A DNA stretch of 29,996 nt. It comes from a virus. The notes below the pieces were generated by a model. The model did no database searches. It saw only the letters and a program-made list of their open reading frames with translations, and was not told the origin of the DNA. Positions within the stretch are counted from its first letter, which is position 1; every line of letters begins with the position of its first letter. The position numbers were made by a program, and so were the translations under genes. Shown here piece by piece: positions 7,517 through 13,940 of this stretch. Where the stretch lies: positions 1 to 29,996 of IMG/VR virus record IMGVR_UViG_3300037517_001803; one strand, given 5' to 3'.

Positions 7517-7713
7517 CTTGTCATGTATCCTTTATATCCACATTCTGTGTTAGAACATTGTACGTTGATCTTAGGTGGATCGCTCGTTAACATAATACCT
7601 GGAGTAGGATTAAACAACTCGCTGCCACAGTGGTCACAAGCAATTGCTAGACCAGATGGCTCGAGCCGATAATAGTTTCTATTTTCTGACTCGTGTTCTC
7701 TTAACGTTTTCAT
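7513..7713 (-). CDS. Zinc-ribbon protein (66 aa)
   Basis: Contains CDHCGSEL and CSNTECGYKGYM, a four-cysteine zinc ribbon (CxxC...CxxxxC) resembling nucleic-acid-binding ribbons. SD AAGGA seven bases before ATG. Such proteins often bind DNA, RNA or RNA polymerase, but nothing here identifies the target. Confidence 0.75.
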   Translation of the reverse strand: MKTLREHESENRNYYRLEPSGLAIACDHCGSELFNPTPGIMLTSDPPKINVQCSNTECGYKGYMTR

Positions 7714-7716
7714 TTC

Positions 7717-8250
7717 TTATTCCTTCACAATAGCTAGGAGTTGCTCATACTGTTCATCAAGTTGCTTCCAGAAAGAATGATACCTATCATTATAGAGAGC
7801 AAACTTGAAGTATAGATATTCTGAAGCATAGTCTTTTGCAAACCTTACTTCCTTATTAGCAATAGTCCTAGAATGATTATGCCAACGATCTGCCATTTTA
7901 ACAAAGATGGAAGTGTTATACCGACGAGTACGATAGTATGTGTTGAGGTGTCGTTCAGTTCGTGTTGAACCTTTACCATCAGTCACTGCATCTACAAACT
8001 CAGCAATATCAAATCCAAATGTGTCATAGATGTCTTCACATGTTACTGATGTGTCTTCAATGGTGTCATGCAGCCATCCAACAGTAACAGCATCATCAAG
8101 AGAAAAAGTACAATCATTCTCATTTGCAATGTACTCTTCACGAATCTTATCAGTCACTGCTGTAAGATGGTCTTCCATTGAGAGACAACCATGTCGTTGG
8201 TTGCTATGGACACGCAGTGCAAATTCTTTAGCCTTGTCAATAATATTCAT
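7717..8250 (-). CDS. HD-domain phosphohydrolase, RelA/SpoT hydrolase-like (177 aa)
   Basis: Seen: WLHDTIEDT (H61, D62, E65, D66) and VKMADRWHN (D121, N125), the hallmarks of the (p)ppGpp hydrolase domain of RelA/SpoT and MESH1 enzymes; the N-terminal helix AKEFALRVHSNQRHG fits the first HD helix. There is no synthetase domain. Likely a stand-alone alarmone or nucleotide hydrolase acting in the cytoplasm; clearing host (p)ppGpp during infection is an inference. Start ATG at 8248-8250 with GAGG six bases upstream; it overlaps the TGA of the upstream gene closely. Confidence 0.85.
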   Translation of the reverse strand: MNIIDKAKEFALRVHSNQRHGCLSMEDHLTAVTDKIREEYIANENDCTFSLDDAVTVGWLHDTIEDTSVTCEDIYDTFGFDIAEFVDAVTDGKGSTRTERHLNTYYRTRRYNTSIFVKMADRWHNHSRTIANKEVRFAKDYASEYLYFKFALYNDRYHSFWKQLDEQYEQLLAIVKE

Positions 8251-8251
8251 C

Positions 8252-8470
8252 TCAATCCTCAATCGCATCAATACGGAAAGTTTGATTAGGCTCTACGTTT
8301 AAAGTACGATCCATATCCTTAGAACCATCAGGATTCCAAGAACGAACACGAATCTTGTTAATTCCTGCAGGAACTTTCCAAGTAGCAGAGTTCCTGTTGC
8401 TGTTTGCATTAGCAGCAGCTGCAAAAAATGGTAGTGTGAATAGTCCTGCCAGCAAAAGGCGCTTTCTCAT
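8252..8470 (-). CDS. Exported small protein with signal peptide (72 aa)
   Basis: MRKRLLLAGLFTLPFFAAAANA is a classical Sec signal peptide with an AxA cleavage site near residue 22. The mature part (about 50 aa) is short and beta-like: WKVPAGINKIRVRSWNPDGS. The pattern VPAGxxKIRVRSW is like small surface or jelly-roll fragments in phages. I chose the second ATG because AAGGA is seven bases upstream of it and only one from the first. Likely periplasmic; role unknown. Confidence 0.8.
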   Translation of the reverse strand: MRKRLLLAGLFTLPFFAAAANANSNRNSATWKVPAGINKIRVRSWNPDGSKDMDRTLNVEPNQTFRIDAIED

Positions 8471-8485
8471 TATCATATCCTTATA

Positions 8486-9145
8486 TTATAGGTCAACGTC
8501 AATAAAGACAAGTTCGCCAAGGCACTGGAAAGTAGTACCGTTGATTTTCTGCCTACGAGTGTTATGCCAATGACCAAACACCCAAAGTTCCGGCTGATGC
8601 ATTTCAAACATCGCCTGTAATGCTTCACCAGTGCGCGTGTAGATCTGTTTGTTATCACCAAGACCTAATCCCTTGCTAAGAAATATTTCCCAAGCGACTG
8701 ATGTGGGACAGTCGTGTGTGATCATAACACGAGGTTTCAGCTGTACATACTGTTCAATAATTTTTTCGAACCTCTGTGAACTTACCTCTTCTCCTGGCCA
8801 CCAATCGACCATAGGTGTACGATGTGCAAAGTCGATTGACCAAGCACCACCAACATACATCACATCGCCTTCAACCGTACCATCCTCGATATATCCAGGC
8901 ATGGTCTTACACAGTTCCGGATCATCGTGATTACCACGAATGAAACGATGCTGTGGGTGTTCTTTCTGCCACTCGATTTCTTTCTCGTGCCAAAACGGAC
9001 TAAAGAAACCGATACCGAAGTCACCCACCTGAATAGAACGTTCGGGCTGAACAATTTGTCTACCACGAACGCCTGTGACAAGCGCGTAACTTCGGTAATC
9101 GTAGATATTACCGTGGATGTCGCCAATGATGCGTGTTAGCGCCAT
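8486..9145 (-). CDS. Calcineurin-like metallophosphoesterase (219 aa)
   Basis: Second metallophosphoesterase of the window, unrelated in detail to the LpxH-like one. Ligands: D9/H11 (GDIHG), D42 (VGDFG), N72/H73 (RGNHD), H144 (THDCP), H192/H194 (GHWH). The GDIHG...GNHDD style is of protein/small-molecule phosphatases like phage lambda phosphatase and ApaH; the substrate cannot be told. SD GAGAGGAT upstream of ATG. It follows a 48-aa gene in the same operon. Confidence 0.92.
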   Translation of the reverse strand: MALTRIIGDIHGNIYDYRSYALVTGVRGRQIVQPERSIQVGDFGIGFFSPFWHEKEIEWQKEHPQHRFIRGNHDDPELCKTMPGYIEDGTVEGDVMYVGGAWSIDFAHRTPMVDWWPGEEVSSQRFEKIIEQYVQLKPRVMITHDCPTSVAWEIFLSKGLGLGDNKQIYTRTGEALQAMFEMHQPELWVFGHWHNTRRQKINGTTFQCLGELVFIDVDL

Positions 9146-9148
9146 AAT

Positions 9149-9295
9149 TTAGATCCTCTCGATAATGGGCTTTCCGACAATCCCCGCCTTGACTTCGCGA
9201 ATATAAGCGAATGCGTCCTGCATCAACTTAAACTTCTTGGTCTTATCAACCAAGAAACCGTTCTTGTCCTTAACAGTGTAGATTACCTTGAACAT
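9149..9295 (-). CDS. Hypothetical protein (48 aa)
   Basis: MFKVIYTVKDKNGFLVDKTKKFKLMQDAFAYIREVK..., a small beta-beta-alpha-like protein. Good SD (AGGAG, then GCGAA) and its own promoter at 9320-9348. The stop is three bases before the phosphoesterase ATG, so the two form an operon. Not recognised. Confidence 0.7.
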   Translation of the reverse strand: MFKVIYTVKDKNGFLVDKTKKFKLMQDAFAYIREVKAGIVGKPIIERI

Positions 9296-9319
9296 TTCGC
9301 TCTCCTTATCTTAGGATTA

Positions 9320-9348
9320 AGTATAACGCCATCTGAATTTAAAGGCAA
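9320..9348 (-). promoter_or_regulatory. TTAAT-class promoter (minus), drives 48-aa gene and phosphoesterase
   Basis: TTGCCT, then spacer of 17 bp starting TTAAATTC, then TATACT. Same architecture as the plus-strand family. It overlaps the intergenic gap before the 109-aa gene's stop. Confidence 0.8.
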
Positions 9349-9354
9349 GTCTAT

Positions 9355-9684
9355 TTATTTGCTCCAGTCCATCGCTGCCCAGTTACGATCTTCAAGTAAC
9401 TCGACCTGATCAGGATACTTTTCTAGCAATTGCTGCCAGACAGGTGCTGTTGCCATACGCAATCCATAAGTGTCAACATAACAATTATATACAGAACCGG
9501 ATGACCCGTAAAATTGCCAGCGATCAGTCGTAACGTCATAGACGCACTTATCAATACCACTGTTAAGACGCCAACTATCGCCGTTAAGATATCCGCCAGA
9601 CCAACCACCAAGCACCTTATAGAATACTTGGCCCTCGTTTGTTATACGAATAATTACCCAACTGTCTGGTGCATATTCAGCCAT
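9355..9684 (-). CDS. Hypothetical protein (109 aa)
   Basis: MAEYAPDSWVIIRITNEGQVFYKVLGGWSGGYLNGDSWRLNSGI...: beta-rich with many W/Y/G, resembling a small phage protein family with W.I...G...YKVL.GW.GGYL.GDSWR. Unknown function. The start ATG at 9682-9684 has GAGG upstream; an earlier TTG/ATG would overlap the next gene more. Confidence 0.75.
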   Translation of the reverse strand: MAEYAPDSWVIIRITNEGQVFYKVLGGWSGGYLNGDSWRLNSGIDKCVYDVTTDRWQFYGSSGSVYNCYVDTYGLRMATAPVWQQLLEKYPDQVELLEDRNWAAMDWSK

Positions 9685-9692
9685 TACCAACC

Positions 9693-9839
9693 TCACTGAC
9701 CAACATATTCGAACACATAGGTATACTTACCATCCGCCCATTCCTTCACCTTGATTACCTTCCAACGTTCGGAACGGAATTCATGCGCATACTTACGCTT
9801 GAGGTAAGACAGAGAACCAGAAACAACCAACTTATCCAT
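9693..9839 (-). CDS. Hypothetical protein (48 aa)
   Basis: MDKLVVSGSLSYLKRKYAHEFRSERWKVIKVKEWADGKYTYVFEYVGQ: basic, strand-helix-strand. First gene of the transcript from the promoter at 9870-9897; the stop is eight bases before the next ATG. The RBS GGATTAGATCTA is weak to moderate. Function unknown. Confidence 0.65.
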   Translation of the reverse strand: MDKLVVSGSLSYLKRKYAHEFRSERWKVIKVKEWADGKYTYVFEYVGQ

Positions 9840-9869
9840 TAGATCTAATCCTTCATTTGCCACAGTGTG

Positions 9870-9897
9870 ATTATACTAGGTTTGGTATTAAAAGCAA
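9870..9897 (-). promoter_or_regulatory. TTAAT-class promoter (minus), drives 48-aa and 109-aa genes
   Basis: TTGCTT, 16-bp spacer starting TTAATACC, perfect TATAAT. The only family member with a 16-bp spacer; the start site falls about 20-25 nt before the gene at 9839. Confidence 0.75.
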
Positions 9898-9916
9898 CCA
9901 AAAAGTGTGACCAACT

Positions 9917-10219
9917 TTACTTACAATGTTTACGCAGGAACTCAACGTAAATAGACCACATGCACGCATCCTCGATCTCTTCATCGGTCAACGTGATCGC
10001 ATGAGCCTGTGTCTTCAGCTGCTTTGACGGATCGACCAACTTGCTTTTAAAATAATCGCTCCACAAATCGCGAGTGAGCTCAAGCTGACGTTCTGTCGCA
10101 TCGTGTTCTGTGTCGTCGACGGGCGACTGCTCGCCGTGGTAATAAAGGTAACACGCCCAGAGATATCGCTTCTCCGCCCAACGAACAGATGATACTAGTG
10201 CGGGATTATCGTTTGCCAT
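9917..10219 (-). CDS. Hypothetical protein (100 aa)
   Basis: MANDNPALVSSVRWAEKRYLWACYLYYHGEQSPVDDTEHDATERQLE...: helical. The YLYY...SPxxDxExD pattern is that of small phage proteins resembling the helical start of NAD-dependent ligases (LYY..D.P.isDaeYD), without any catalytic Lys motif. Start ATG at 10217-10219 with GGAG seven bases upstream. Confidence 0.75.
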   Translation of the reverse strand: MANDNPALVSSVRWAEKRYLWACYLYYHGEQSPVDDTEHDATERQLELTRDLWSDYFKSKLVDPSKQLKTQAHAITLTDEEIEDACMWSIYVEFLRKHCK

Positions 10220-10221
10220 AA

Positions 10222-10348
10222 CCAATCTCCTTTACCAACTTTTATTTTAAGTAATTAGTCCAACCAAAAAGAGCTTCCACAAAAAGGAAAAAGATCCCAA
10301 TCAGCAACATTATTTCAGCAAATGACATGACCAATCTCCTTTACCAAC
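10222..10348 (-). repeat. Duplicated ribosome-binding cassette
   Basis: The about 19-nt leader TTGGTAAAGGAGATTGGT occurs immediately before both ATGs, at 10222-10239 (100-aa gene) and 10329-10348 (28-aa gene). An identical SD context at consecutive genes suggests a duplicated gene start. Confidence 0.8.
10242..10328 (-). CDS. Single-TM micro-protein (28 aa)
   Basis: MSFAEIMLLIGIFFLFVEALFGWTNYLK: one hydrophobic helix of about 18 residues, then a short polar tail. It has a strong RBS that is a near copy of the one before the next gene (see duplicated element). Likely an inner-membrane peptide; function unknown. Confidence 0.65.
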   Translation of the reverse strand: MSFAEIMLLIGIFFLFVEALFGWTNYLK

Positions 10349-10352
10349 TTGA

Positions 10353-10997
10353 TCAAGCAGCTTTGAGCTGCCTGACCTGCTTCATCATACGTGCGCCGTG
10401 GGCGGGATACGCGATCACAGCCACCGACTTGTCCCAGCAAGCACGGCAATCACCGCACTTACCAGCACGAGTGTACGCTTCGCACACCGTAGCAAGAGTG
10501 AACGTATCGGCGTACGGAATGACCGTAGAGCCGTGCTCGGCGTCAAACTCACCAACCATCGAGTCAGACGAATAGCGCACCGAAACGTTCGGCAATGCTT
10601 TCATACGCTCAAGGATCGGGCGGATCTTAGCAATCTTGTAGGACTTCGTCGGGAGCCAATGCTTGACCCACGGAGTTTGCTCCATCACCAGATAGATCTT
10701 GAACGCGAGAGCCGGATGATACACATCGCCGGAATCAAACCAGCGGAAGTGCGTCTGCTTCTTGAGAGCAGCCACCATATCCGCAACCCACGTTCCGCGC
10801 TTCCAGTCCTCACGATTGAAATCGCGCAGTGCCTTGGCATCGGGCATATGGTAAAACCCGTCCTTGGCGTAGCAACCAGCGCACACAGGCACTGGCTTCT
10901 TGGTCGCGGGATCAATCGAACCGGGACACGTAGATCCCGCCTCAAGCGACCACGTTTTGCAGGGCATCTTGCTAGGCTTAGACAACTTCACAGTCAT
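10353..10997 (-). CDS. GP88-like cysteine-rich phage protein (214 aa)
   Basis: KLSKPSKMPCKTWSLEAG...VCAGCYAKDGFYHMP...FRWFDSGDV...WLPTKSYK...CGDCRACW matches what I recall of the gene product 88 (GP88) family: K.skMPc.s..L.a..C, CxGCYA, FRWhDSGD, WLPT+, C..C..CW. Cysteines C24, C39, C42 and C172, C181, C184, C187 could hold metal or an Fe-S cluster; a TIM-barrel, radical-SAM-like relation has been on my mind but is not shown by the sequence. Start ATG with GGAG six bases upstream; its promoter is half of the divergent pair at 11023-11094. Confidence 0.8.
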   Translation of the reverse strand: MTVKLSKPSKMPCKTWSLEAGSTCPGSIDPATKKPVPVCAGCYAKDGFYHMPDAKALRDFNREDWKRGTWVADMVAALKKQTHFRWFDSGDVYHPALAFKIYLVMEQTPWVKHWLPTKSYKIAKIRPILERMKALPNVSVRYSSDSMVGEFDAEHGSTVIPYADTFTLATVCEAYTRAGKCGDCRACWDKSVAVIAYPAHGARMMKQVRQLKAA

Positions 10998-11022
10998 GCG
11001 TCACTCCATCAGTTATGATCCC

Positions 11023-11051
11023 AATATACGGCTGGTTTGAATTAAAAACAA
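11023..11051 (-). promoter_or_regulatory. TTAAT-class promoter (minus), drives GP88-like gene
   Basis: TTGTTT, 17-bp spacer starting TTAATTCA, TATATT. Its leader also carries the ATAACTGATG-like string seen in plus-strand cassettes. Its -35 lies only 14 bp from the -35 of the plus-strand promoter at 11066, so activator sites would be shared. Confidence 0.85.
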
Positions 11052-11065
11052 GCACAAAATTTCGC

Positions 11066-11094
11066 TTGCTGGAAATTCGGTTTGGGAGTAGTAT
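11066..11094 (+). promoter_or_regulatory. TTAAT-class promoter, first plus-strand cassette
   Basis: TTGCTG, 17-bp spacer starting GAAATTCG, TAGTAT. Starts the plus-strand block. Confidence 0.8.
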
Positions 11095-11117
11095 GTGTGT
11101 ATGATGAGGGATAGGAA

Positions 11118-11225
11118 ATGCGTAATCATGTAGCGAAAGAGTTGTGGTCCGGGAAATTCCGCAAGCAGGTAGTCCGTGACCGTAAGAAGTACTCGCGGAA
11201 GGCGAAACACAAAAAGGGATACTGA
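11118..11225 (+). CDS. Small basic protein (35 aa)
   Basis: MRNHVAKELWSGKFRKQVVRDRKKYSRKAKHKKGY: about 45 percent Lys/Arg. It matches a recurrent phage micro-protein pattern (RNpVAK....F....V.rDRKK...+k.kHkk.Y). RNA or DNA binding is likely by charge, but no target is known. SD AGGGATAGGAA upstream. It follows the first TTAAT-class promoter. Confidence 0.75.
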   Translation: MRNHVAKELWSGKFRKQVVRDRKKYSRKAKHKKGY

Positions 11226-11226
11226 T

Positions 11227-11430
11227 ATGGCGGTTCATTTTGTTGGTTTCCGCGACTCAACTCAGTTTCAGAGAGCAGTCGCTGTGTTCGGTCAGCCCGA
11301 TTTTATCCATCGGCGTTGGGACGTTCGGGCGAAGCAGGAGATCGTCGGTTCGGACATTGTCGTATTCGCAACTGGTTCGGTTACCGATCGCGCATCTCAC
11401 CCAAGCTTTGATGATAGTACTTGCTTTTAA
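11227..11430 (+). CDS. Hypothetical protein (67 aa)
   Basis: MAVHFVGFRDSTQFQRAVAVFGQPDFIHRRWDVRAKQEIV..VVFATG: a small family I have seen in rhizobial and other phages (HFVGFR...F..A..V.G.PDFIHRrWD.RA..EI...D.VVFA.G). The ATG is two bases after the previous stop; the stop TAA (11428-11430) lies inside the next promoter. Unknown function. Confidence 0.8.
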   Translation: MAVHFVGFRDSTQFQRAVAVFGQPDFIHRRWDVRAKQEIVGSDIVVFATGSVTDRASHPSFDDSTCF

Positions 11431-11449
11431 TTCAAGTTACAGGTAGAGT
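11421..11449 (+). promoter_or_regulatory. TTAAT-class promoter
   Basis: TTGCTT, 17-bp spacer starting TTAATTCA, TAGAGT. The last codons and TAA of the upstream gene are part of the promoter. Confidence 0.75.
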
Positions 11450-11479
11450 AAGAATATGGTTGATGAAAGGGAAACGGAT

Positions 11480-11644
11480 ATGTCCTACGAATGGGGTCGC
11501 TACACTCTTACTGTTACCGATCTTCGCACTCAGAAGGTGGTGTTTACGCAAGAGTACAAGGGAATGTCGGGCCATGCGATGATGGACGAGACGTTTTCGC
11601 TCCGCCTTCAATATCCCAGCAAGCACTATCGTATCGACTGGTAA
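11480..11644 (+). CDS. Hypothetical protein (54 aa)
   Basis: MSYEWGRYTLTVTDLRTQKVVFTQEYKGMSGHAMMDETFSLRLQYPSKHYRIDW: beta-rich small protein. ATG at 11480 with AAAGGGAAACGG as SD region; an earlier ATG at 11456 falls near the transcription start and has no SD. Single-gene cassette under the promoter at 11421. Confidence 0.7.
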   Translation: MSYEWGRYTLTVTDLRTQKVVFTQEYKGMSGHAMMDETFSLRLQYPSKHYRIDW

Positions 11645-11652
11645 ATGAGTGC

Positions 11653-11681
11653 TTGATTTTAAAACGTCCTGAGCGTAAGAT
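11653..11681 (+). promoter_or_regulatory. TTAAT-class promoter
   Basis: TTGATT, 17-bp spacer starting TTAAAACG, TAAGAT. Identical over about 31 bp to the promoter at 18896-18924, 7 kb away. Confidence 0.85.
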
Positions 11682-11711
11682 GTCTCTATGATGATGAAAC
11701 GGAGAAATGAA

Positions 11712-11951
11712 ATGGCTCGTGCTTCTGTCTCAATCAAGGCTCTTCCCACTCTTATGTTTGCTCGTGACTATCACGAGTTTGTCGACCTCAACGAGCAGTT
11801 CCGCTGCATTGGACTCTCGCTCAAGACCGATGAACTCGGATTTTCTGACTGTGAGGGACAGTACGTGGGTATCGTCTACTCTGGTCGCTATCCTTCTAAG
11901 GCAAAGATCGATGCTCTCCTTAAGAAGTTCGGTGTGAAATTTATGGATTGA
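11712..11951 (+). CDS. Hypothetical protein (79 aa)
   Basis: MARASVSIKALPTLMFARDYHEFVDLNEQFRCIGLSLKTDELGFSDCEGQYVGIVYSGRYPSKAKIDALLKKFGVKFMD: alternating strands and a C-terminal helix, compact alpha/beta. ATG with GGAG seven bases upstream. Its TGA stop (11949-11951) is embedded in the -35 of the next promoter. Not recognised. Confidence 0.75.
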   Translation: MARASVSIKALPTLMFARDYHEFVDLNEQFRCIGLSLKTDELGFSDCEGQYVGIVYSGRYPSKAKIDALLKKFGVKFMD

Positions 11952-11976
11952 TTTTAAAACGTCCTCACGGTAATAT
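11948..11976 (+). promoter_or_regulatory. TTAAT-class promoter, drives AAA ATPase
   Basis: TTGATT, 17-bp spacer starting TTAAAACG, TAATAT. The -35 contains the stop codon of the upstream gene. Confidence 0.85.
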
Positions 11977-12021
11977 GTGTTTATTGATTGATTGAACTGA
12001 AACAAACAAAGGAAAAGACAT

Positions 12022-12882
12022 ATGCCCAAGGGTGTTCCCGCCGCTGGTTTCCGCGCTCCGCGCTCCGGCACTGCTGCTGCTGACCGTTTGTCCGCTGTTA
12101 AGGTTTCTTACGCTCCGGAAAAGCGTGAGTCCGACGATCAGATCGAAAAGCGCATTGCTGACCGTTTCGAAATTCTTGACGTTCTGACCGAAGCTACGAC
12201 CTGCGGCAATTCCCGCGCTCTGATCGTTTCCGGTCCGGCTGGCCTCGGTAAGTCGTTCACGGTCGAGCAGCACCTTGCTAAGTGGGACCCGAATGAACTG
12301 CAGCACACGATCGTCAAGGGATACGTTCGCGCCACTGGTCTGGTAAAGCTTCTTTATCAGTTCCGCCACCCCAACAACGTCATCGTGTTTGATGACGCTG
12401 ACGCAATCTTCTTCGATGACGTTTCCCTCAACTTGCTCAAGGCGGTTTGTGACACCACTGAGCGTCGTCGCGTTTCTTGGTTGTCCGAGGGTAAGCTGGT
12501 CGACGATGATTCCGCTGAACTGATCCCGCGCTCGTTTGACTTTGAGGGTTCGATCGTGTTCATCACGAACTATGACTTTGACGCGATGATTGATAAGGGT
12601 CACAAGCTTGCACCGCACCTTCAGGCGTTGGTTTCTCGTAGCCATTATGTGGATTTGGCTATGAAGTCCCGCCGCGACTACCTGATCCGTATCCGTCAGG
12701 TTATTCGCGATGGTCTTCTGGCTGATCTTACTTTTGAGCAGCGCTCGGATGTGATCACGTTTATCGAACAGAACCACGAGAACCTTCGTGAACTCTCCCT
12801 CCGGATGGCGATCAAGTTGGGTCACCTTCGGAAGCAGTCTGAAGATTGGAAGCGGATTGCGCGAGTGACGTGTTGTAAGTAA
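12022..12882 (+). CDS. AAA-family ATPase (286 aa)
   Basis: Walker A GPAGLGKSFT (K77), Walker B VIVFDDADAIF (D124/D125), sensor 1 FITNYD (T182/N183), and a C-terminal helical lid (LRMAIKLGHLRKQ). The N-terminal 40 residues are low-complexity and basic. It resembles small phage AAA ATPases of unknown remodelling target, not the T4 clamp loader or gp41. ATG with AAAGGA upstream. The 3' end overlaps by 71 bp, tail to tail, with the minus-strand NUMOD gene. Confidence 0.93.
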   Translation: MPKGVPAAGFRAPRSGTAAADRLSAVKVSYAPEKRESDDQIEKRIADRFEILDVLTEATTCGNSRALIVSGPAGLGKSFTVEQHLAKWDPNELQHTIVKGYVRATGLVKLLYQFRHPNNVIVFDDADAIFFDDVSLNLLKAVCDTTERRRVSWLSEGKLVDDDSAELIPRSFDFEGSIVFITNYDFDAMIDKGHKLAPHLQALVSRSHYVDLAMKSRRDYLIRIRQVIRDGLLADLTFEQRSDVITFIEQNHENLRELSLRMAIKLGHLRKQSEDWKRIARVTCCK

Positions 12883-13246
12883 ACACTTTACCGTCTATCG
12901 TCTTCTGTCTACCTTTAAGGTGATGCGATAAGTTTTGTCTGGACATGTTTGGATATTTTCTTATCGCATCACCACCGCTCGCGAATAGTTCGCCTGTGGT
13001 AATACAATAAAGAGGCTTTGATCTAGGATGCTGTGCGCCGATCATGGTTGAAGGTTTGCCCTTCTTGGCGCGAGATATCGCTTCGCAATGCTTTTTGGAG
13101 TAAGGACCGGACTTATACGTTTTTCCCTTGTTCCAAGGAATCGCATTCCAGTTAGTCGCAATTTTTTGTAAAGGTAAGTTATATACTTCGCTTAATTCCA
13201 TTGGCTCTAGGCCAAGAGCGATACCGATCGGATCATAAATATCCAT
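12812..13246 (-). CDS. NUMOD-domain protein, homing-endonuclease-like without nuclease core (144 aa)
   Basis: Only minus-strand gene in the plus block. PWNKGKTYKSGPYSKKHCEAISRAKKGKP is a NUMOD3-type DNA-binding repeat, and PLYCITTGELFASGGDAIRKY...NLSHHLKGRQKTIDGKVFTY is a NUMOD1-type helix-turn-helix module. Both occur at the C-terminus of GIY-YIG and HNH homing endonucleases. The N-terminal 45 residues (MDIYDPIGIALGLEPMELSEVYNL) show no GIY-YIG or HNH residues. Either a DNA-binding remnant or a regulator. ATG has GGAG eight bases upstream. Confidence 0.82.
   Translation of the reverse strand: MDIYDPIGIALGLEPMELSEVYNLPLQKIATNWNAIPWNKGKTYKSGPYSKKHCEAISRAKKGKPSTMIGAQHPRSKPLYCITTGELFASGGDAIRKYPNMSRQNLSHHLKGRQKTIDGKVFTYNTSLAQSASNLQTASEGDPT
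12919..12973. repeat. 14-bp perfect inverted repeat
   Basis: GGTGATGCGATAAG at 12919-12932 and its exact complement at 12960-12973, with a 27-nt loop. It lies within the NUMOD1 coding region, encoding GDAIRKY and NLSHHL on the two arms. No U-tract follows on either strand. Confidence 0.9.
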
Positions 13247-13334
13247 GCTGTGTCTCCGCGTAAAAGTTTTTAGACATAGAGTCCATGGGTATTGGCGTAC
13301 CGCGATGGACATCTTATTTAGTGTTGGGCAACTG

Positions 13335-13360
13335 GGCGGGAGTAATCCCGCCTCTTTTTT
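13335..13360 (+). terminator. Rho-independent terminator
   Basis: GGCGGGA-GTAA-TCCCGCC followed by TCTTTTTT. On the plus strand it would end the ATPase transcript, but it lies about 450 bp past the ATPase stop, on the far side of the NUMOD gene. Confidence 0.9.
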
Positions 13361-13363
13361 CTC

Positions 13364-13392
13364 TTGTTTTTAATTCGATCCAAACGTAATAT
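13364..13392 (+). promoter_or_regulatory. TTAAT-class promoter
   Basis: TTGTTT, 17-bp spacer starting TTAATTCG, TAATAT. Starts four bases after the terminator T-run. Confidence 0.85.
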
Positions 13393-13419
13393 TACTATAT
13401 TGATGATGAGGAGATGACT

Positions 13420-13872
13420 ATGGGTCTTGATATGTACTTTACCGCTCGCCGTTCTTTTTGGGATTTCAAGGATGATGGCGTTGGTGCTCGCCAGGTTTTG
13501 GCTTTGTTTCCTGAGTTGCCGGAAGAGATGGAAACTTCTGGTACATCCGTTTCGGCGCAGTTTGGTTATTGGCGTAAGGCGAATGCCATTCATAACTGGT
13601 TCGTGAAAAACGTACAGGGAGGCGAGGACGAGTGTAGGGAGCATCCGGTTTATCCTGAAGACATTCAGCGGCTGCTGGATACGGTAAACAAGGTTTTGGC
13701 GGACACGTCAATGGCTCCGGTGCTGTTGCCGACGGCTGAGGGTTTCTTCTTCGGTGGTCAGGAATACAACGAGTGGTATTGGCGCGATATTGAGTATACG
13801 AAGCGTTTGCTCGAGCGTGCTCTTGATCCTAAGATGAAGGACTGGGATTTCTATTATCAGTCAAGCTGGTAA
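13420..13872 (+). CDS. MGLDMYxxARR-type conserved protein (150 aa)
   Basis: MGLDMYFTARRSFWDFKD...QFGYWRKANAIHNWFVKNVQGGEDECREHPV...PTAEGFFFGGQEYNEWYWRDIEYTKRLLERAL: a family I recognise in phages and bacterial genomes (MGLDMYL.ar....YWRK.N.IH.WFV.n.Q.G.D.C........FFFG....eWY..di..T). Function unknown. The ATG at 13420 has GAGGAG six bases upstream; an ATG at 13414 is too close to the SD. Confidence 0.88.
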   Translation: MGLDMYFTARRSFWDFKDDGVGARQVLALFPELPEEMETSGTSVSAQFGYWRKANAIHNWFVKNVQGGEDECREHPVYPEDIQRLLDTVNKVLADTSMAPVLLPTAEGFFFGGQEYNEWYWRDIEYTKRLLERALDPKMKDWDFYYQSSW

Positions 13873-13884
13873 TAAAGTCAAGGC

Positions 13885-13913
13885 TTGTTTTTAATTCGTT
13901 CTCGGCGTATACT
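13885..13913 (+). promoter_or_regulatory. TTAAT-class promoter
   Basis: TTGTTT, 17-bp spacer starting TTAATTCG, TATACT. Drives the operon of small genes from 13941 to about 15960. Confidence 0.88.
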
Positions 13914-13940
13914 ACTCTTATGATGATGAAAGGGAAGCAA

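Noticed and set aside
11965-12825. Minus-strand ORF of 286 codons
   Set aside because: Antisense to the AAA ATPase with Walker motifs; no recognisable content or SD.
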